From NCBI GenBank assembly GCA_022843585.1, contig JALHNJ010000004.1:165869-229868 (forward strand): a stretch of DNA of 64,000 nt, written 5' to 3'. The stretch comes from Chitinophagaceae bacterium. Its GTDB lineage: Bacteria; Bacteroidota; Bacteroidia; Chitinophagales; Chitinophagaceae. The notes beneath the pieces were generated by a model that was given only the letters and a program-made list of their open reading frames with translations, had not been told where the DNA came from and ran no database searches. Within the stretch, counting starts at the first letter, position 1; each line of letters starts with the position of its first letter. Below are positions 60,674 to 64,000 of this stretch, in pieces. Made by a program: the position numbers and the translations under genes.

Positions 60674-61387
60674 ATGGATTTAGAAAACATGGAGTATAAT
60701 ACGACTAGAAACCATCTGACGATGCGGGAATACGGCCGCCATGTACAGAAGATGGTGGAGCATATTATGACTATAGAAGACCCGGAACGCCGGCAAAGAA
60801 ATGCCCAGGCTGTTATTGAATTGATGGGGTTTTTAAACCCCCATTTAAAAAATGTGGAAGATTTCCGTCATAAACTTTGGGATCATCTTTTTTTGATCTC
60901 CGATTTTACGTTGGATGTAAAATCGCCTTACCCGATTCCCACAAGAGAATCGTTAAAAGCAAGACCTGATCCGCTTCCTTACCCCAAAAGACATCCAAGA
61001 TTTTCTCATCTGGGAAAAAATTTAGAAGTAATTATTGATAAAGCACTGAAAGAAGAAAATCCTGAGAAGAAATTGGGTTTTGCAAACGCAGTGGCTTATT
61101 ATATGAAGTTGGCATACAATAACTGGCACAAAGAAATTGTGCATGATGATGCAATACAAAGCGAACTATCCGTTATTACCAACGGCCAGTTAACTTTTAC
61201 CAATACGCCGTATGTAAAAGCTTTCCGTCCACAACAGGAAGGAAGAGACAACAGAAGCGGTGGCGGACGCAGGGATAACAGAGGCGGTGGTGGCGGACGC
61301 AGAGATAACAGAGGTGGCGGTGGTGGCGGACACCGTGACAACAGAGGCGGCGGCGGTGGCGGCAACTTCAAGAAGAAAAGATATTAG
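60674..61387 (+). CDS. DUF4290 protein with an RGG-rich disordered tail
   Basis: 237 aa from MDLENMEYNTTRNHLTMREYG. The first ~180 residues are a helical DUF4290 domain (EYGRHVQKMVEHIMTIEDPER, YPIPTRESLKARPDPLPYPKR). The last ~50 residues are low complexity with repeated RDNRGGGGG units and a basic KKKRY end. RGG boxes bind RNA in other proteins. The DNA of the tail (61250-61370) is a minisatellite-like repeat of GGTGGCGGACGCAGAGATAA-type units, GC-richer than its surroundings. Confidence 0.87.
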   Translation: MDLENMEYNTTRNHLTMREYGRHVQKMVEHIMTIEDPERRQRNAQAVIELMGFLNPHLKNVEDFRHKLWDHLFLISDFTLDVKSPYPIPTRESLKARPDPLPYPKRHPRFSHLGKNLEVIIDKALKEENPEKKLGFANAVAYYMKLAYNNWHKEIVHDDAIQSELSVITNGQLTFTNTPYVKAFRPQQEGRDNRSGGGRRDNRGGGGGRRDNRGGGGGGHRDNRGGGGGGNFKKKRY

Positions 61388-61522
61388 AACAGTTTTTAAA
61401 AAATAGCTAAATGGTTGATTAGGTTTTCTAGTCAACCATTTTTTATTGCTACAAGCTTTTAGTTTTACTTTGTAAACAAGTTAATTAGTCAGCTAGTTTA
61501 GTTTTTACTTGGGATTACTGAT

Positions 61523-61578
61523 TAACCAATACCCAATTAACTAATTTCTTAATTACCCCCATTAACTAATCAACCAAT
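61523..61578 (+). repeat. Degenerate heptamer tract upstream of murA
   Basis: TAACCAA, TACCCAA, TTAACTA, ATTTCTT, then TTAACTA, ATCAACC after a short break. It occupies the region immediately before the murA ATG (61582). Weaker periodicity than the other loci. Confidence 0.5.
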
Positions 61579-61581
61579 ATC

Positions 61582-62892
61582 ATGCATTCATTTGAAGTAA
61601 GAGGAGGAAAAAAATTAAGTGGCGAAATTATTCCGCAAGGTGCTAAGAACGAAGCGTTGCAAATTATTAGTGCCGTACTGTTAACTCCCGAAAAAGTTAC
61701 TATTACAAATATCCCCGACATTATTGATGTAAACCTGCTGATAGAATTGTTAGGTGAAATGAATGTAACAATTGATCGCAGTAGTCGTGACACTTGTATT
61801 TTCAAAGCCGATAATGTAAATATTGATTACCTGCATAGCGAGGCATACAGAAAAAAAAGTGGCAAACTAAGAGGTTCCGTGATGTTTGCCGGACCCATGT
61901 TATCAAGATTTAAAAAAGCATTTATACCAAAACCCGGTGGTGATAAAATTGGGAGACGACGTTTAGATACACATATCATCGGGTTTGAAAAACTAGGTGC
62001 ATCATTCACTTATCATGATGAAGATGGATTCTTTCATTTGGAAGCACCCAATCTTCATGGAACTAATTTATTACTGGATGAACCATCTGTAACCGGCACA
62101 GCTAATATTGTAATGGCCGCTACCATGGCCAAAGGAGTTACAACTATTTACAATGCTGCATGCGAACCTTACTTACAACAACTCTGTAAAATGTTGAACC
62201 GCATGGGAGCCAACATCTCCGGCATTGGCAGTAATATGCTAACGATTGAAGGAGTAGATTATCTCGGCGGAACAGAACATCGGATGCTGCCCGATATGAT
62301 CGAAGTAGGATCTTTTATTGGTCTTGCTGCCATGACGCAAAGTGATATTACCATTAAAGGTGCCGGTATAGAACATCTCGGCATTATTCCGGAGAAATTT
62401 CAGCAGTTAGGCATACAACTAAATTTTAATGGAGATGATATTCATATACCAGCACAAGAGAGTTATGAGATACAAACTTTCTTAGATGGTTCGGTGATGA
62501 CGATCTACGATCATCCATGGCCGGGTTTTACTCCTGATCTTTTAAGTATTGTTTTAGTAACAGCCATACAGGCAAAAGGATCGGTATTAATTCATCAAAA
62601 AATGTTTGAGAGCCGTTTATTTTTTGTTGACAAGCTGATTGATATGGGAGCAAGAATTGTGCTGTGCGATCCACACCGGGCTGTAGTAATTGGTTTGGAA
62701 AGAGAACAGGCACTGCGTGGCATTACAATGAGCAGTCCAGACATCCGTGCAGGAGTAGCCTTATTAATTGCAGCACTCAGTGCCGATGGAAAAAGTATTA
62801 TCCAAAACATTGAACAGATAGACAGAGGCTACCAGGATATTGATGGACGATTGAGAAAGTTGGGAGCAGAGATAAAGAGGATTGAAGGATAA
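61582..62892 (+). CDS. murA: UDP-N-acetylglucosamine 1-carboxyvinyltransferase (Asp active-site type)
   Basis: 436 aa. Opening GGKKLSGEIIPQGAKNEAL with the catalytic Lys/Asn, DPSVTGTANIVMAAT-type EPSVTGTANIVMA, and YDHPWPGFTPDLLSI. It starts peptidoglycan synthesis by adding enolpyruvate to UDP-GlcNAc. The active-site loop reads KPGGDKIGRRRLDTH, with Asp121 in place of the Cys of E. coli MurA (GGCTIG). This substitution abolishes alkylation by fosfomycin in known Asp-type enzymes. Confidence 0.96.
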   Translation: MHSFEVRGGKKLSGEIIPQGAKNEALQIISAVLLTPEKVTITNIPDIIDVNLLIELLGEMNVTIDRSSRDTCIFKADNVNIDYLHSEAYRKKSGKLRGSVMFAGPMLSRFKKAFIPKPGGDKIGRRRLDTHIIGFEKLGASFTYHDEDGFFHLEAPNLHGTNLLLDEPSVTGTANIVMAATMAKGVTTIYNAACEPYLQQLCKMLNRMGANISGIGSNMLTIEGVDYLGGTEHRMLPDMIEVGSFIGLAAMTQSDITIKGAGIEHLGIIPEKFQQLGIQLNFNGDDIHIPAQESYEIQTFLDGSVMTIYDHPWPGFTPDLLSIVLVTAIQAKGSVLIHQKMFESRLFFVDKLIDMGARIVLCDPHRAVVIGLEREQALRGITMSSPDIRAGVALLIAALSADGKSIIQNIEQIDRGYQDIDGRLRKLGAEIKRIEG

Positions 62893-62906
62893 ATGATAAG
62901 TCGAAA

Positions 62907-63143
62907 TTAAAACGGTAATGGCACTAGCTGAATAATAATTTGCTTCTTTATTAATCCTTCTTTTATTCGTTGATAACTGATACGTTGAGATGTGCCGGGT
63001 ACCCGAAACACCAATTTGCCTTTATATACTTCTGTAGTTAATTGTATGGCGGGATTTACTGATAATAGCCAGGCCTGCCGCCAATTTACCAACCCAATTT
63101 GCAGTTTCGTATTTACGTATTGTATCCTTACAATTTGTTCCAT
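62907..63143 (-). CDS. Small hypothetical protein
   Basis: 78 aa from MEQIVRIQYVNTKLQIG; a start 15 codons upstream is possible. Compact alpha+beta appearance: VNWRQAWLLSVNPAIQL, YKGKLVFRVPGTSQRISYQ, then a basic helix. No signal peptide. I do not recognise a family, but the composition is protein-like and it sits neatly between murA and the next unit, convergent with murA. Confidence 0.5.
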   Translation of the reverse strand: MEQIVRIQYVNTKLQIGLVNWRQAWLLSVNPAIQLTTEVYKGKLVFRVPGTSQRISYQRIKEGLIKKQIIIQLVPLPF

Positions 63144-63195
63144 TTGGCATTGAAAATTAATTAAATTTGGAACAAGAACATGCGGCAATACAAAT

Positions 63196-63748
63196 GTTAG
63201 GCGTAATTAAGCTCAATGCGAATAACCCTCATAGTATTTTTATTCTTTGCCTTTTGTACAAAGGTTGCTGGACAAGCTTCGACAGATACTGCCAGCGGCG
63301 ATGTCCCTATTATTTATGGTGACAGACTGAAGGTATTCTTAGACAGTTTAAAAACAAAAGTGCTTGCTGACACAGCGAAATTTAGTGTCGCAGACTTGAT
63401 ATTTACCGCAAACGGGCGACGTAATACAAAAGCTTATTCACAACTGTTTATTGTCAATGGTAGCTATATTTATAAACTTGACATTATAAAAGGCTTAGAA
63501 GTTGCAGAGTTTGTAAATGAAATTTTGGATGATAAAAAGGTGAAATCAATAACCTACATAGACAGTTCTAAAGCCTCAGAGCATTTTGGTGAAAATGCTT
63601 GGCAAGGAATAATGCTAATCACAATGTTCGACAAAGCTAGATTTAAACCAACAGTTGCAGGACTAGTTCTACGTAAAAACAAATCGGGCGACAACTTTAC
63701 TGCGAGAAAAAAAGGTGAGTTGCTAATTCATGATTAACTACGCCTAAC
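63196..63748 (+). mobile_element. Candidate cassette-like unit bounded by inverted repeats
   Basis: GTTAGGCGTAATTAA (63196-63210) and TTAACTACGCCTAAC (63734-63748) are inverted repeats matching at 14 of 15 positions (16 of 17 with flanking AT). They enclose exactly one gene, whose stop TAA lies inside the right repeat. The ends GTTAGGC and GCCTAAC match the integron attC core consensus (GTTRRRY / RYYYAAC). No integrase and no complete attC fold were found in the flanks. Confidence 0.4.
63216..63737 (+). CDS. Exported protein, TonB-plug-like C-terminal half
   Basis: 173 aa, signal peptide ending VAGQ. The middle and C-terminal part (LDIIKGLEVAEFVNEI, VKSITYIDSSKASEHFGENA, WQGIMLITMF) resembles a TonB receptor plug, where the pattern is ...YG..A.NGVI.ITT. 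No barrel follows. It lies entirely inside the inverted-repeat unit with its ATG six bases after the left repeat, so it may lack its own promoter. Confidence 0.65.
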   Translation: MRITLIVFLFFAFCTKVAGQASTDTASGDVPIIYGDRLKVFLDSLKTKVLADTAKFSVADLIFTANGRRNTKAYSQLFIVNGSYIYKLDIIKGLEVAEFVNEILDDKKVKSITYIDSSKASEHFGENAWQGIMLITMFDKARFKPTVAGLVLRKNKSGDNFTARKKGELLIHD

Positions 63749-63848
63749 ATGAACTGTGTAAAAAATCACTTAATTCAACCCCAAAAAAAAGGTTGTACAG
63801 GCTCGTTGTGCAAGTTTCATTTTTCTCTCATTTTCCCTTTCTTTGCAC

Positions 63849-64000
63849 ATGGCTGTTTACCAAAACAAACTCATCATCATTGCAGCACCATCAGGCGCCG
63901 GTAAAACATCGGTTACACGTCATTTACTGCAAACACTGCCGGAGCAACTGGGTTTTTCTATTTCCGCCGCTACCCGCCAGCCCCGCCATCATGAAATAGA
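63849..64000 (+). CDS. gmk: Guanylate kinase, N-terminal part (cut by window end)
   Basis: 50 codons visible. [20 protein letters not shown] contains the P loop; ISAATRQPR follows, equivalent to the GMP-binding S-x-(T/A)-T-R-x-P-R. Converts GMP to GDP. TTTCTTTGC (63838-63846) is a -7-like box ending two bases before the ATG. Often beside yicC in this phylum; here it is not. Confidence 0.92.
   Translation, partial: MAVYQNKLIIIAAPSGAGKTSVTRHLLQTLPEQLGFSISAATRQPRHHEI

Noticed and set aside
1-64000. CRISPR arrays, tRNA or rRNA genes, prophage or complete insertion sequences
   Set aside because: No regularly spaced exact direct repeats, cloverleaf-forming sequence, rRNA-like sequence, transposase or phage gene was found on either strand by reading; a tRNA search program would be needed to be sure for tRNAs.

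Overview
The window is chromosomal DNA from a member of the Bacteroidota, most likely a Chitinophagaceae-type bacterium. The evidence is AT-rich DNA, Bacteroidota-type -7 boxes (TAnnTTTG) placed very close to start codons, type IX secretion (T9SS) sorting domains, the gliding-motility proteins GldH and GldC, a PorG-like protein, and the syntenic block nadK - porG-like - uppS - bamA - skp - skp - murI. I see no prophage, complete insertion sequence, CRISPR array, rRNA or recognisable tRNA. The two ends are cut: a T9SS cargo protein on the left and guanylate kinase (gmk) on the right.

Layout. 0-7 kb: the end of a secreted T9SS protein, a LytS/LytTR two-component pair, and exported proteins of unknown function including a tandem paralogue pair. 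7-17 kb: an exported GH3/serine-hydrolase fusion, mutL, a PBP4-type carboxypeptidase, a Gfo/Idh/MocA oxidoreductase, an arginase-fold protein with altered metal ligands, and pheS. 17-24 kb: a PhyH-type oxygenase, membrane proteins, 3-hydroxyacyl-CoA dehydrogenase, an SDR, a surface protein and lpxD. 24-30 kb: a long AT-rich gap with a candidate structured RNA, then yicC, gldH, a histidine kinase/OmpR pair and batD. 30-38 kb: an SDR, a YjjG-type phosphatase, the lipid genes psd-cdsA with a CPBP protease, dusB, a SugE-type transporter, glutathione peroxidase and aldehyde dehydrogenase. 38-43 kb: a small-protein stress cluster with two Crp/Fnr regulators, then tadA and sod. 43-46 kb: yidD-rnpA-rpmH and murI. 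46-56 kb: the outer-membrane biogenesis block. 56-64 kb: cvpA, yqeY, gldC, a glycosyltransferase, a T9SS cargo protein, a DUF4290 protein with an RGG tail, murA, and a small gene enclosed by inverted repeats before gmk.

Many of the genes serve the cell envelope: peptidoglycan (murA, murI, uppS, PBP4, the GH3 fusion), lipid A and phospholipid (lpxD, psd, cdsA), outer-membrane assembly (bamA, two Skp-like chaperones, a second POTRA/barrel protein) and T9SS/gliding (gldH, gldC, porG-like).

The most unusual structure is a set of degenerate repeats with a strict 7-base period at about twelve places. Each locus uses its own 7-base word, and a GACTC/GAGTC family recurs at four loci. Three tracts are read as protein: a linker in MutL, the lipoprotein signal peptide of GldH and that of the PBP4-like protein. 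Because 7 is not a multiple of 3, a change of one unit would switch the frame. A second repeat family (GTAGCGAACAG..CGATGAAG..) occurs three times, twice joined to a heptamer tract. A third notable structure is a 553-bp unit near the right end bounded by GTTAGGC/GCCTAAC inverted repeats, which resembles an integron cassette. All domain and function assignments were made by reading the sequence; no database search was run.
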